From positions 1-21,535 of the forward strand of contig JAGUVE010000016.1 of the NCBI GenBank assembly GCA_020063075.1: DNA of 21,535 bases. The letters are read 5' to 3'. The notes under the pieces are model-generated. The model had not been told where the DNA came from. It saw only the letters and a list, made by a program, of their open reading frames with translations, and did no database searches. Below are positions 6,339 through 14,619 of this stretch, piece by piece. The translations under genes were made by a program, and so were the position numbers. The first letter of the stretch is position 1; each line of letters opens with the position of its first letter. This DNA is from Parcubacteria group bacterium (GTDB lineage: Bacteria > Patescibacteriota > Minisyncoccia > Minisyncoccales > JAGUVE01).

Positions 6339-6392
6339 AAAAAATCCAAAATTAAGCCGTTTTTGTCAAGCGGTTTTTGTTTTCCACAGTTG

Positions 6393-6475
6393 ACCCCGTA
6401 GAAGAAATTTGACTGCTTTTAGCATTATTCGTATTTTGCTTCGCAAAATACTTAGTCAAATTTTCTCTACGGGGT
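6393..6475 (+). repeat. Palindromic element upstream of pheS, with nested hairpin
   Basis: Outer arms: ACCCCGTAGAAGAAATTTGA and two more bases at 6393-6414 pair with 6454-6475, with two mismatches in 22. Inside, GTATTTTGC-TTC-GCAAAATAC is a perfect 9-bp hairpin at 6431-6451. The left arm pattern CCCCGTA...AAATTTGA recurs in the miaA element (19857 onwards). The right end runs into TTGATT, the -35 box of the pheS promoter. Confidence 0.7.
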
Positions 6476-6503
6476 TGATTTAAGGCAAAAAATATGGTAA
6501 TAT
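6475..6503 (+). promoter_or_regulatory. Predicted promoter of the pheS operon
   Basis: TTGATT (6475-6480), a 17-bp spacer and TAATAT (6498-6503), with the start expected near 6510 and ATG at 6517. The leader would be only about 7 nt, too short for a Shine-Dalgarno site. The -35 box overlaps the last base of the palindromic element. Confidence 0.5.
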
Positions 6504-6516
6504 TTAAAAATAAAAA

Positions 6517-7530
6517 ATGGAAAAAATTGATTTAAAAACAATTAAAAAACGGTCTGAAAATGAGTTCAAAAAGGCGGTAGACTTGAAAGAACTGGATGAA
6601 ATTTTCAAAAAATATCTGGGTAAAAAAGGAGAAATTACCCAGATTTTGAAAACCCTGAGTAAGTTGCCAAACGAGAGGAGGGCAAAAATCGGAAAAGGGA
6701 TAAATGAGTTAAAAAACTTTTTGGAGGAGAAAATTGAAGATAAGAAATCCTACTTCACTAAAGCTACGGAGGACAAGGAAGAATGGCTTGATATCACGGC
6801 GCCCGGCAAGAAACCGGTCGTTGGGCATTTGCATCCTTTAACTTTGATAAAAAGGAGAATTGAGGAAATTTTTCAGGCAATGGGCTTTTCGGTTGTTGAG
6901 GGTCCCGAAGTTGAAACCGAGTGGTATAATTTTGACGCCTTGAATATTCAAAAAGACCACCCGGCCAGGGACTTTTGGGACACCCTGTATTTAAAAGGAG
7001 GAAATTTATTACGGACCCATACGAGCCCGGTTCAAATCCGTTTTATGGAAAAAAATGAGCCGCCTTTCAGGATTATTGTTCCTGGCCGGGTCTTCCGCCA
7101 CGAAGCCACCGACGCGAAACACGAAGTCAACTTTTATCAGGTTGAGGGTTTAATGGTTGGGAAAGATGTTTCTGTTGCCAATTTTAAAGCCGTTATTCAG
7201 GAATTCCTAAATAGATTTTACCAAAAAGAAATTAAGCTCAGGTTAAGGCCGAGTTTCTTTCCTTTTACCGAACCTTCTTTTGAAATAGATATTAACTGCA
7301 TAGTTTGCGGAGGAAAAGGATGCTCCACCTGTTTGGGTCAGGGTTGGATAGAATTAATGGGAGCGGGGATGGTTCATCCCAATGTTTTAAAAAACTCGGG
7401 GTTGGACCCCAGAAATTGGCAGGGATTTGCCTTTGGGATGGGCTTGGACAGATTAGCGATGATGAAATATAAAATTAACGATATTAGATTATTTTACAGC
7501 GGCGATTTAAGATTTTTACAGCAATTTTAG
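6517..7530 (+). CDS. pheS: Phenylalanyl-tRNA synthetase alpha subunit
   Basis: This 337-residue catalytic subunit of PheRS makes an (alpha-beta)2 enzyme with PheT. A helical coiled-coil N-terminus (residues 1-85) precedes the class II core: EGPEVETEWYNFDALNI, LRTHTSPVQIR (motif 1/2 region), VFRHEATDAKHEVNFYQVEG (motif 2) and GFAFGMGLDRLAMMKY (motif 3). Between FEIDI and GWIEL sit Cys261, Cys264, Cys269 and Cys272 (CxxCxxxxCxxC), a probable zinc site found in some bacterial PheS proteins. One base separates its stop from the pheT start. Confidence 0.97.
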   Translation: MEKIDLKTIKKRSENEFKKAVDLKELDEIFKKYLGKKGEITQILKTLSKLPNERRAKIGKGINELKNFLEEKIEDKKSYFTKATEDKEEWLDITAPGKKPVVGHLHPLTLIKRRIEEIFQAMGFSVVEGPEVETEWYNFDALNIQKDHPARDFWDTLYLKGGNLLRTHTSPVQIRFMEKNEPPFRIIVPGRVFRHEATDAKHEVNFYQVEGLMVGKDVSVANFKAVIQEFLNRFYQKEIKLRLRPSFFPFTEPSFEIDINCIVCGGKGCSTCLGQGWIELMGAGMVHPNVLKNSGLDPRNWQGFAFGMGLDRLAMMKYKINDIRLFYSGDLRFLQQF

Positions 7531-7531
7531 C

Positions 7532-9559
7532 ATGATATTTTCCTATAATTGGTTGCAGTCATTTTTTAAAGCAAAATTACCCAAGCCGGAAAAATTGGCT
7601 GAGTTTTTAACAATGCACGCCTTTGAGGTTGGGGAGATAAAAAGGCGGGCAGGGGATTTTGTTTTGAATATTGATATTTTGTCAAACCGGGGGCATGATT
7701 GTTTGTGTCATTATGGTATTGCGAGGGAAATAGCCGCGATTTTGGATAGAAAATTAAATATCCCCAAAGGAGAGAAGTTAATAACAAAAAAGGGCGAGTT
7801 GCAACCGGTTAAATTAAAAATAAATTGCCCCAATCTGGTTTCCAGGTACTCAGCCATAGCAGTCGAAGGCGTGAAAATCAGTAAATCGCCGCAATGGCTT
7901 AAAAAAAGATTGGGAACACTGGGAATTCGTTCTATCAATAATATTGTTGACCTGACTAATTTTGTGATGTTAGAAACGGGTCAGCCGCTGCACGCTTTTG
8001 ATTATGACAAGATTTTGGGAAAGAAAATGGTTTTACGTCGAGCTAAAAAAGGAGAAAAAATAATTACTTTGGATGGCGTAAAACGCGACTTATATGAAGG
8101 CGCGCTTATTATTGAAGATGAAAATCGGCTAATTGATTTGGTGGGCATTATGGGCGGCAAATTAAGCGAAATTGACTCAACGACAAAAAATATTGTTTTA
8201 CAAGCAGGAAGCTTTGACAGAAGGAATATTTATCAGGCAACAAAAAATTTGAGACATTCTACCGATGCCTCGGATATTTATAGTCACGGCATTGACCCTA
8301 ATTTGACGATTCCCGCTCTGGAAAGAGCATATTTGCTTTTAAAAAAAATCGGAGGCGGAAAAATAGTTCAACTTATTGATGTTTACCCCAAAAAAATTCT
8401 GCCCCTAAAAATTAAACTTGATTTGGATTATGTAAAAAAATTATTAGGGATAGAGATTACATCAAAAGAAATAAAAAACATGCTTAAAAGATTTGGGTTT
8501 AAAGTTGTTGAGGATTTGGTTGAGGCGCCAACCTTGAGGTTAGACGTTTCAATCCCCGAAGATTTAATTGAGGAAATTGGCCGTCTTTACGGCTATCAAA
8601 AAATAAAACCCGCGTTTCCCGTCGCCTCTCTCGTTCCGCCAAAAAGAAATTTTGAGCTTTTTTGGGAAAATATGGCAAAGAATATTTTAAAAGAAGCCGG
8701 ATTTACCGAAGTTTATAATTATTCTTTTATTTCCGAAGAGGATAGGAAAGTTTTTAAAAGAAACAATTTAGCGGAAGTTCAAAACCCGGTCAGCGCCGAA
8801 CAAAAGTATTTGAGACCGAGTTTGATTCCCGAGCTTTTAAAAAATGTTAAAAAAAATCAAAATTCCGTTTTTGCCTCTTCCTCAGCCGGAAAAGAAATTA
8901 AAATTTTTGAATTGGAAAAGATATTTAAAAAACCAAAATCTGTTGAAGAAAAACGAATGCTTAGCGGGGTAATTGCCGGCGACGCTTTTTATGAAGCAAA
9001 AGGAGTTGTTGATTTGCTTTTAAATAAATTGGGAATAAGCAGTGTTTGGTATGATGAATATCAGCCAACTCCGGAAGAAAGCAAATTATCCATCTGGCGG
9101 GAAAAAAGGTGCGCTGAAATAAAAACAGATAACGAAGAAATCGGATTTCTGGGAGAGATTTCGCCAAAAATTCTAGGGGCCTTGAAGATTGAAGGCAGAG
9201 CGGTGGTTTTTGACATTGATTTTGAAAAACTGCAAAAACTGGCTTCGGAAGAGCAGGGATATCAGCCGATCTCGGCTTATCCGGCAGCCGTCAGGGATAT
9301 TGCGGTTTTGGTGCCGCTCTTTGTCAAAGTTGAAGAGGTTTTGAATCAAGTTGAGTTCTCGGGAGGAAAACTAATTAGAGACGTTGACCTTTTTGATATT
9401 TATGAAGGAGAAGAAATGCCGGAAGGAAAAAAGAATTTTGCTTTTCACATCATTTACCAGGCAGAAGACAGGACTCTGTCTTCGGAAGAAATTGATGAAA
9501 TTCAACAAAAAATAATTGAGGCCCTGGAAGAAAATCCCGACTGGGAAGTGAGGAAATAA
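7532..9559 (+). CDS. pheT: Phenylalanyl-tRNA synthetase beta subunit, short form
   Basis: The protein has 675 residues, against about 795 in Escherichia coli. The N-terminal piece (YNWLQSFFKAKLPKPEKLAE...) passes directly, near residues 40-46, into FVLNIDILSNRGHDCLCHYG, which in longer PheT follows the OB-fold tRNA-binding (B2, EMAP-like) domain. That domain of about 110 residues is therefore missing. The B3/B4 editing region (RSINNIVDLTNFVMLETGQPLHAFD, GIMGG), B5 (DVSIPEDLIEEIGRLYGYQKI), the catalytic-like core and the C-terminal FDX-ACB domain (ISAYPAAVRDIAVLVP onwards) are present. It is translated with pheS. Confidence 0.95.
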   Translation: MIFSYNWLQSFFKAKLPKPEKLAEFLTMHAFEVGEIKRRAGDFVLNIDILSNRGHDCLCHYGIAREIAAILDRKLNIPKGEKLITKKGELQPVKLKINCPNLVSRYSAIAVEGVKISKSPQWLKKRLGTLGIRSINNIVDLTNFVMLETGQPLHAFDYDKILGKKMVLRRAKKGEKIITLDGVKRDLYEGALIIEDENRLIDLVGIMGGKLSEIDSTTKNIVLQAGSFDRRNIYQATKNLRHSTDASDIYSHGIDPNLTIPALERAYLLLKKIGGGKIVQLIDVYPKKILPLKIKLDLDYVKKLLGIEITSKEIKNMLKRFGFKVVEDLVEAPTLRLDVSIPEDLIEEIGRLYGYQKIKPAFPVASLVPPKRNFELFWENMAKNILKEAGFTEVYNYSFISEEDRKVFKRNNLAEVQNPVSAEQKYLRPSLIPELLKNVKKNQNSVFASSSAGKEIKIFELEKIFKKPKSVEEKRMLSGVIAGDAFYEAKGVVDLLLNKLGISSVWYDEYQPTPEESKLSIWREKRCAEIKTDNEEIGFLGEISPKILGALKIEGRAVVFDIDFEKLQKLASEEQGYQPISAYPAAVRDIAVLVPLFVKVEEVLNQVEFSGGKLIRDVDLFDIYEGEEMPEGKKNFAFHIIYQAEDRTLSSEEIDEIQQKIIEALEENPDWEVRK

Positions 9560-9576
9560 AATTATGGGAGAATCAT

Positions 9577-10146
9577 TTGAAAAAAAAACACATTAAAAAG
9601 GAAAGCGAGATAAATGGAGGGGAGATTTTTGCCAGGGCGGGAGAGGAAAAAGAAGAAAAGTTGACTTCAAAAGAGAAATATATTTTTAATCATACTCGCT
9701 TAGGCAGAACCTTGAAGTTCTTACGAGAAAATCCTGATTTTCCTGCGGGTCGCGCAAAAAAACAGGGGATGCAAAAATTACTTGACCCGGGAATAATAAC
9801 AATGCTTGAAAATCGGCGTATCATAAAAATAGAGAAAGGACGGGTTAAAGAAATAAATCTGGAAAAATTTTGGAAAGAAAGCATTGCTTCTAAAATTTTA
9901 AATTTAGTAGAGGAAGAAAAATTTATAACCGCGGGGCAAATCGCCAAAAAGCTAAAAGATTGGTCTCATAAGTTTATTCTCGGCGAAGCCAATAATCTTG
10001 TTTCCGCAGGGCTGCTTAAGTTCAAGCGAATGGGGAGAGAGAATATGTTTTTTCCCTCAAATTTTTCCAACGAGAAAATCAATATGGAAGTGGTGGAAAA
10101 GAAAATTAAAAGAGGAAATGAGAAAATAGGGGCCAAAGAAAAATAA
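9577..10146 (+). CDS. Small basic winged-helix-like protein of unknown function; start possibly frameshifted
   Basis: About 190 residues, very rich in Lys and Glu. Residues about 108-160 (SIASKILNLVEEEKFITAGQ, then IAKKLKDW, then ANNLVSAGLLKFKRMGRE) look like a winged helix, with a possible weaker repeat before it (LGRTLKFLRENPDFPAGRAK). I do not recognise a family. The only in-frame start is TTG 9577, without a ribosome site. A better start is ATG 9564, with AGGA upstream and just after pheT, but it is one base out of frame; a run of nine A (9580-9588) would join the frames if it were eight. Position between pheT and gyrB suggests co-transcription. A DNA-binding role is only a guess. Confidence 0.6.
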   Translation: MKKKHIKKESEINGGEIFARAGEEKEEKLTSKEKYIFNHTRLGRTLKFLRENPDFPAGRAKKQGMQKLLDPGIITMLENRRIIKIEKGRVKEINLEKFWKESIASKILNLVEEEKFITAGQIAKKLKDWSHKFILGEANNLVSAGLLKFKRMGRENMFFPSNFSNEKINMEVVEKKIKRGNEKIGAKEK

Positions 10147-10170
10147 GTTCAGGAGAAAAAATAAAAAATT

Positions 10171-12090
10171 ATGGCAAAGAAAACAAAAAAGTCAGAATAC
10201 ACGGCAAAAGACATTTATGTTTTGGAGGGTTTGGAGCCCGTTCGGAAAAGGCCGGCAATGTATATCGGCTCAACCGGTCCCGAGGGTCTTCACCATCTTT
10301 TGATTGAGACCGTTGCTAACGCTATTGATGAAGCGATAATGGGTTATTGCACCGAAATTAAAGTTGCTATTTTGAATGAAAGCCGAATTCAGGTTGAAGA
10401 TAACGGCAGGGGAATTCCGGTAGATATTCACCCCCGGACAAAAAAATCGGCTTTGGAAACGGTAATGACCACTTTGCATGCCGGCGCGAAATTCGGCGGA
10501 AAGGTTTACGTTTCAACCGGCGGATTGCACGGGGTTGGGATTTCAGCGGTTTGCGCCCTGTCAACTTATATGAGAGTTGAGGTTTGCCGAGATGGGTTCA
10601 AATACGCCCAGGAGTACGCGAGAGGAAAGCCAAAAGCGAATGTTAAAAAAATCGGCAAATGCAGGCAATCCGGAACTTCGGTTCTTTTTGAGCCGGACCC
10701 TGAAATTTTTAAAGAAATAAAATTTGAATTAAAAAAAACTATAAGCCATTTGAGGCAGCAGGCCTATTTAACAAAAGGGTTGAAAATCATTTTCGTTGAC
10801 CAAACTAAAAAACCAGCCGTTTTTTACGTATTTTACTTTGAAGGCGGCCTTCCGTCTTATGTCAGGCATTTAACCAGGGGAGTAAATCCCCGTCATCCAA
10901 ACATATTTTACGGTTTTGGAGAAAGGCAGGGTACGATTGTTGAATCCGCTTTTCGCTATACAGACGAATATGAATGCTATGAAGAGAGCTTTGCCAATAA
11001 TGTTTATACTCCCGACGGCGGAACCCATTTAACCGGGTTCAGGACCGCTATAACCAAGACCTTCAACGACTATGCGAGGAAAAACGAATTCTTAAAAGAA
11101 GCCGATGAAAATTTAAACGGAGAAGACATTAGGGAAGGGTTAACCGGAGTTGTTTCAATAAAAATAAAAGAGCCGCAATTTGAAGGACAGACCAAGGCAA
11201 AATTGGGGAATTCCGAGGCAAAGCCGGCCGTTGAACAGGTTGTTTCAGAGACATTAGCTGATTTTTTGGAAAGAAATCCTCAAGATTCAAGAGCGATAAT
11301 TGAAAAGTGCATTTTATCGCAAAAAGCGAGAAAGGCGGCCAAAGCCGCAAAAGAAACCGTATTGAAAAAAGGCATTTTGGATGGATTGGCGCTGCCGGGA
11401 AAATTGGCCGATTGTTCCTCAAGAAAACCGGAAGAATCGGAGCTTTACATCGTTGAAGGAGAATCGGCCGGCGGAAGTTCAAGACAGGCCCGGGACAGAA
11501 GATTCCAGGCAATTCTGCCTTTGCGGGGTAAAATCTTAAACGTTGAAAGAGCTCGCCTGGATAAAATTCTAACCTCAAAGGAAATAAAATCTTTGATCAT
11601 TGCTTTAGGCACGGCCGTTGCGGAAGATTTTAATTTAGATAAACTGAGATATCACAGGATTATTTTAATGGCGGATGCCGACTCCGATGGGAATCATATC
11701 AGAACCCTGCTTTTAACCCTCTTTTATCGTTATTTTAAACCAATAATTGAAGCCGGATTTTTGTATGTCGCCCAGCCCCCGCTTTATAAAATTCAGTCGG
11801 GAAAGGAAATTAAACACGCGTATACCGAAGAGCAAAAATTAAAGATTTTGAGTTCTTTTAAAAAGACCTTCGGCGCTTCCATTCAAAGATATAAGGGTTT
11901 GGGCGAAATGAATTCAGAAGAGTTATGGGAAACAACTATGAACCCTGAAAACAGAACTTTGCTTCAGGTCAAAATCGAGGATGCAAAAGAAGCCGATAAA
12001 ATTTTTGATATTTTGATGGGAGACGAAGTTATGCCCCGGAAAAAATTTATCCAGACTTGGGCCAAGAAAGTCAAGAACTTGGATATTTAA
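10171..12090 (+). CDS. gyrB: DNA gyrase subunit B
   Basis: This 639-residue ATPase subunit of type IIA topoisomerase supercoils DNA together with GyrA, which is not in the window. GHKL ATPase motifs: Glu46/Asn50/Asp53 (ETVANAIDEA), DNGRGIP at 77-83 and GGLHGVG at 117-123. TOPRIM motifs: Glu429-Gly-Glu-Ser-Ala-Gly-Gly, LPLRGKILNVERAR, and Asp502-Ala-Asp-Ser-Asp506 (family norm DADVDG). The C-terminal tail has QRYKGLGEMNSEELWETTM. EGESAGG (norm EGDSAGG) and DADSDGNH are mild variants of gyrase signatures. ParE is the alternative, but the QAILPLRGKILNVE and YKGLGEMN motifs and length suit GyrB. AGGAG at 10151 lies 15 nt before the start, rather far for a ribosome site. Confidence 0.93.
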   Translation: MAKKTKKSEYTAKDIYVLEGLEPVRKRPAMYIGSTGPEGLHHLLIETVANAIDEAIMGYCTEIKVAILNESRIQVEDNGRGIPVDIHPRTKKSALETVMTTLHAGAKFGGKVYVSTGGLHGVGISAVCALSTYMRVEVCRDGFKYAQEYARGKPKANVKKIGKCRQSGTSVLFEPDPEIFKEIKFELKKTISHLRQQAYLTKGLKIIFVDQTKKPAVFYVFYFEGGLPSYVRHLTRGVNPRHPNIFYGFGERQGTIVESAFRYTDEYECYEESFANNVYTPDGGTHLTGFRTAITKTFNDYARKNEFLKEADENLNGEDIREGLTGVVSIKIKEPQFEGQTKAKLGNSEAKPAVEQVVSETLADFLERNPQDSRAIIEKCILSQKARKAAKAAKETVLKKGILDGLALPGKLADCSSRKPEESELYIVEGESAGGSSRQARDRRFQAILPLRGKILNVERARLDKILTSKEIKSLIIALGTAVAEDFNLDKLRYHRIILMADADSDGNHIRTLLLTLFYRYFKPIIEAGFLYVAQPPLYKIQSGKEIKHAYTEEQKLKILSSFKKTFGASIQRYKGLGEMNSEELWETTMNPENRTLLQVKIEDAKEADKIFDILMGDEVMPRKKFIQTWAKKVKNLDI

Positions 12091-12130
12091 GATCTATAGA
12101 AGCCGGTCTGGAAAAACTTATCGCAAGAAG

Positions 12131-13747
12131 ATGAAAAATATTGAAAACCCTTTTCACAGAAAAAATTCGGCAGAAGAAATTAAGAAAGGGCTTGACGGTA
12201 CTACCGAAAAACAGAGAGAAAAATTGCGAGGCGGAGAACAAAAAGAGGCGATTTTGAACGGTGTTGAGGCCTTTGCCGATGAGTTGCTGGAAAAGTATCC
12301 GCAAGTAAATCAAGACGGAAAACTCAATTACTATTTGAGCGGTTCCCTCGGTGTAATGCTTTTACTGCGGGGCGGCAAGTTTGAAATTTTAGACGAGTCG
12401 CGAATACCAGAAATTGTATCAATCGCTGAGAAAGAGGTGCCGCCAGAGGCAACGAAGTATCTTGAAGGGTTTGTCAGAAAAATTGGCGACTTGGATTACG
12501 TTGAGACGGATATTTATAAAGCTAAAAAACGGGAAGTTCAGGATTCTTATGGAAAAGTTCCGGATGAAGAATATAACAGGAGACGAAAAGAGTTTTTATT
12601 TAAAGGCGGCGGCGGACCAAAAATAGCAGATTTATCAGAGACCGCTAAAAGAGCGCTTAAAATTTCCGAAAAGCAATTCGCTGTGATGTGCGACCCTTTG
12701 GAAACCGTGACTCCGCACAGAGTAGCCCGGGTGAAAATTGATGGTAAGGAAGTTTATATTCCGGAGCCGAAAATGATGCTTGCATATAAAACCGTTCATT
12801 TAGGTCAGACATTCGAAAACGCAGAGAAAACGCAAAAATTTGTAAGCGATTTTAATGCAATGCTCAAAGGAATGGAAGCAATATACCCTCGTGAAGAATT
12901 ATTGCGCGCAACGCATGAAACTATATTTTTCTATGCGCCTGATTCTCCAAATAATACCTTTACTCCTTATCACAATCCGCAATTTCGAGGCGAATTAAGA
13001 AAATTTTATGATGAAGCCATTACTCTCGACGCCGACGCTCAATATCTTGGCCAGCTTCAATACGGAAAGGAGCGTTCAGTTGGAGTTCTGAAAGTTTTAC
13101 ATCGTTTGCAATCGCCAGAATCAAAACGGGCTGTGATTGATTTCTTTAATCAACACCGAGAGCAAATTGATGAATGGTCCATCAATTCCACTTCTCCCGA
13201 CAACAGAGAAGTTATAGCTGATTTTCTTTTATTCCGACCCGAGCTTCTTGACGATTTCAAAACCCGCATTAAGGGAGAAGTTTCAAGAGATTCAATTATT
13301 GAGGCCTTGAAGACCGAGGTTTGGGCGATTTATAAATACGGCAGTCAAATAGCAAACAAGAATGCGCTGGACATGATGCCGAAGCTCAGCATAACAATGG
13401 ATATTGTGATGAAAGTTAATGAGAAAAATATCCAGCGCGAATTACAAGATATTGGAGAATTACTTGATTTTGGAATGAATAAATGGCACTTGGAGAGAAT
13501 GTTAGGTTCAAAATACGTCGCCGATGTAAAGATGAGAAACGGATTATTGAATGGCTTAAAAACAGCGAGAAGGAAATTGAATGAGCAAGATTTTGAAAAA
13601 TTTACACGCGATTTATATATGGCAGCGGCTGATTCGAATTATTACAATGAAAAGCTGAACATTTTTGTTGATATTAAAGAAGAAGAACGGCCGGAACGCG
13701 TGGCTTCTGTTTTTGAGCAGGTTGGAATAGAATACAAACGAAACTGA
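12131..13747 (+). CDS. Large uncharacterised protein, possible AbiEii-like nucleotidyltransferase fold
   Basis: 538 residues with no signal peptide or membrane segment. The N-terminal half has pieces that recall the polymerase-beta-type nucleotidyltransferase fold of AbiEii/MNT proteins: YYLSGSLGVMLLL with Gly71-Ser72, then KIGDLDYVETD with Asp120-Leu-Asp122, then VYIPEPKMMLAYKTVHL around residue 215, where such proteins have a 'Pe.llA.K' helix. The gap between GS and DxD (about 47 residues) is longer than usual. The C-terminal half (about residues 290-538) is predicted to be mostly helical and is not recognised. There is no partner antitoxin gene next to it. It starts 40 nt after gyrB, so it may be read with it. 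Treat the fold assignment as a hypothesis. Confidence 0.55.
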   Translation: MKNIENPFHRKNSAEEIKKGLDGTTEKQREKLRGGEQKEAILNGVEAFADELLEKYPQVNQDGKLNYYLSGSLGVMLLLRGGKFEILDESRIPEIVSIAEKEVPPEATKYLEGFVRKIGDLDYVETDIYKAKKREVQDSYGKVPDEEYNRRRKEFLFKGGGGPKIADLSETAKRALKISEKQFAVMCDPLETVTPHRVARVKIDGKEVYIPEPKMMLAYKTVHLGQTFENAEKTQKFVSDFNAMLKGMEAIYPREELLRATHETIFFYAPDSPNNTFTPYHNPQFRGELRKFYDEAITLDADAQYLGQLQYGKERSVGVLKVLHRLQSPESKRAVIDFFNQHREQIDEWSINSTSPDNREVIADFLLFRPELLDDFKTRIKGEVSRDSIIEALKTEVWAIYKYGSQIANKNALDMMPKLSITMDIVMKVNEKNIQRELQDIGELLDFGMNKWHLERMLGSKYVADVKMRNGLLNGLKTARRKLNEQDFEKFTRDLYMAAADSNYYNEKLNIFVDIKEEERPERVASVFEQVGIEYKRN

Positions 13748-13796
13748 AAGATTACACCGTGCGTCAAACATCGTGCGGGTTTAAATTTTCCGATTT

Positions 13797-13809
13797 CCCC
13801 GTACAGGGG
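13797..13809 (+). repeat. Minimal CCCC...GGGG element before secE
   Basis: CCCCGTACAGGGG, a 4-bp stem with the same CCCCGTA start as the elements at 6394 and 19857 and the same GGGGTTG exit. It may be a collapsed copy. On its own it is too short to be sure. Confidence 0.35.
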
Positions 13810-13837
13810 TTGTTTTTTAAAATGATTTTGGTAAGAT
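13810..13837 (+). promoter_or_regulatory. Predicted promoter of secE-nusG-rplK (leaderless)
   Basis: TTGTTT (13810-13815), a 16-bp spacer and TAAGAT (13832-13837), ending 6 nt before ATG 13844. No ribosome binding site precedes the ATG. The -35 box directly follows the GGGG end of the small palindrome. Confidence 0.4.
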
Positions 13838-13843
13838 TATAAG

Positions 13844-14044
13844 ATGCAAATTAAGGGAGTGCCGCAAAAAATTATGACTTTTTTTAAAGAAGTCAGGCTG
13901 GAAACGAAAAGAGTCAATTGGCCAACGAGGGAAGAAACGTTAAAGCACACATTGAATGTGATTATATTTTCAGTAGCCGTCGCAATTTATTTGGGCGGAT
14001 TGGATTTTATATTTTCCGTTCTCCTTAATAAGTTTGTGTTTTAA
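13844..14044 (+). CDS. secE: Preprotein translocase subunit SecE
   Basis: The 66-residue short form of SecE clamps SecY in the export channel. An amphipathic N-terminal helix carries the conserved FFKEVRLETKRVNWPTREE, followed by one transmembrane helix at about residues 38-60. Gene order secE-nusG-rplK is the classical bacterial arrangement. Confidence 0.95.
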   Translation: MQIKGVPQKIMTFFKEVRLETKRVNWPTREETLKHTLNVIIFSVAVAIYLGGLDFIFSVLLNKFVF

Positions 14045-14073
14045 AATAGTATCCCGCATTTTGCATTACCACT

Positions 14074-14619
14074 ATGGCGAAACAAAAATTGCCGCAGGAA
14101 AAAAATTGGTATGTCATCCACACTTATTCCGGGTATGAAGACGCTGTTGCCAAAGCTCTTCGTCAAAGAGTGGAGTCCCTTGGCATGGAAGACAAGATTT
14201 TTGACGTTATTGTTCCGAAAGAAAAAAAGATTAAAATAAAAGATGGCAAAAGAAAAGTCGTGGAAGAAAAAATTTATCCCGGATACGTTCTTATTGAAAT
14301 GATTGTTACCGATGAGTCGTGGTATGTTGTCAGAAATACCCCGAACGTTACCGGTTTTGTCGGAGCCGGAACCGTGCCGGTCCCTGTTTCAAAAGGAGAG
14401 ATTGATAATTTAAAAAGGCGGATGGCGGTAGAGGAGCCCGAGTACAAAATAGAAGCTAAGGTTGGCGATTCGGTGAAGATTACCGATGGCCCCTTCAAGG
14501 ACTTTGACGGAAGGGTCTCGGGTATTGACGAAAAGCGGGGAAAGGTTCAGGTTCTCGTCAGTATGTTTGGCAGAGACACACCGGTTGAACTGGACTCATT
14601 ACAAATTAGAAAATTATGA
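14074..14619 (+). CDS. nusG: Transcription elongation/antitermination factor NusG
   Basis: The 181-residue protein binds RNA polymerase and links it to Rho and the ribosome. The NGN domain covers about residues 8-115 (WYVIHTYSGYEDAVAKALRQ, KIYPGYVLIEM, SWYVVRNTPNVTGFVG), and the KOW domain about 125-178 (VKITDGPFKDFDGRVSGID, VSMFGRDTPVELD). Its stop overlaps the rplK start (ATGA). The 36 bp ending at its ATGG resemble those before dcd. Confidence 0.97.
   Translation: MAKQKLPQEKNWYVIHTYSGYEDAVAKALRQRVESLGMEDKIFDVIVPKEKKIKIKDGKRKVVEEKIYPGYVLIEMIVTDESWYVVRNTPNVTGFVGAGTVPVPVSKGEIDNLKRRMAVEEPEYKIEAKVGDSVKITDGPFKDFDGRVSGIDEKRGKVQVLVSMFGRDTPVELDSLQIRKL

Larger units (their letters stand above)
6187..6516. 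other. 330-bp non-coding stretch dense in stem-loops
   Basis: I see no supportable gene between tRNA-Asp and pheS. The stretch holds consecutive hairpins: AAAATTTC-AAA-GAAATTTT (6195-6213), which may end tRNA transcription; a perfect 11-bp stem with a TTT loop (6264-6288); a long imperfect hairpin from ATGGC to GCCAT (6292-6338); and an outer pairing of ACGTAATA-ATTT type (6258-6270 with 6319-6330) that would compete with these two. The palindromic element and the pheS promoter then follow. Confidence 0.7.

Noticed and set aside
6390..6516. T-box or Phe-leader attenuator before pheS
   Set aside because: No specifier loop, T-box sequence or Phe-rich leader peptide is seen, and the predicted transcript starts after the hairpins.
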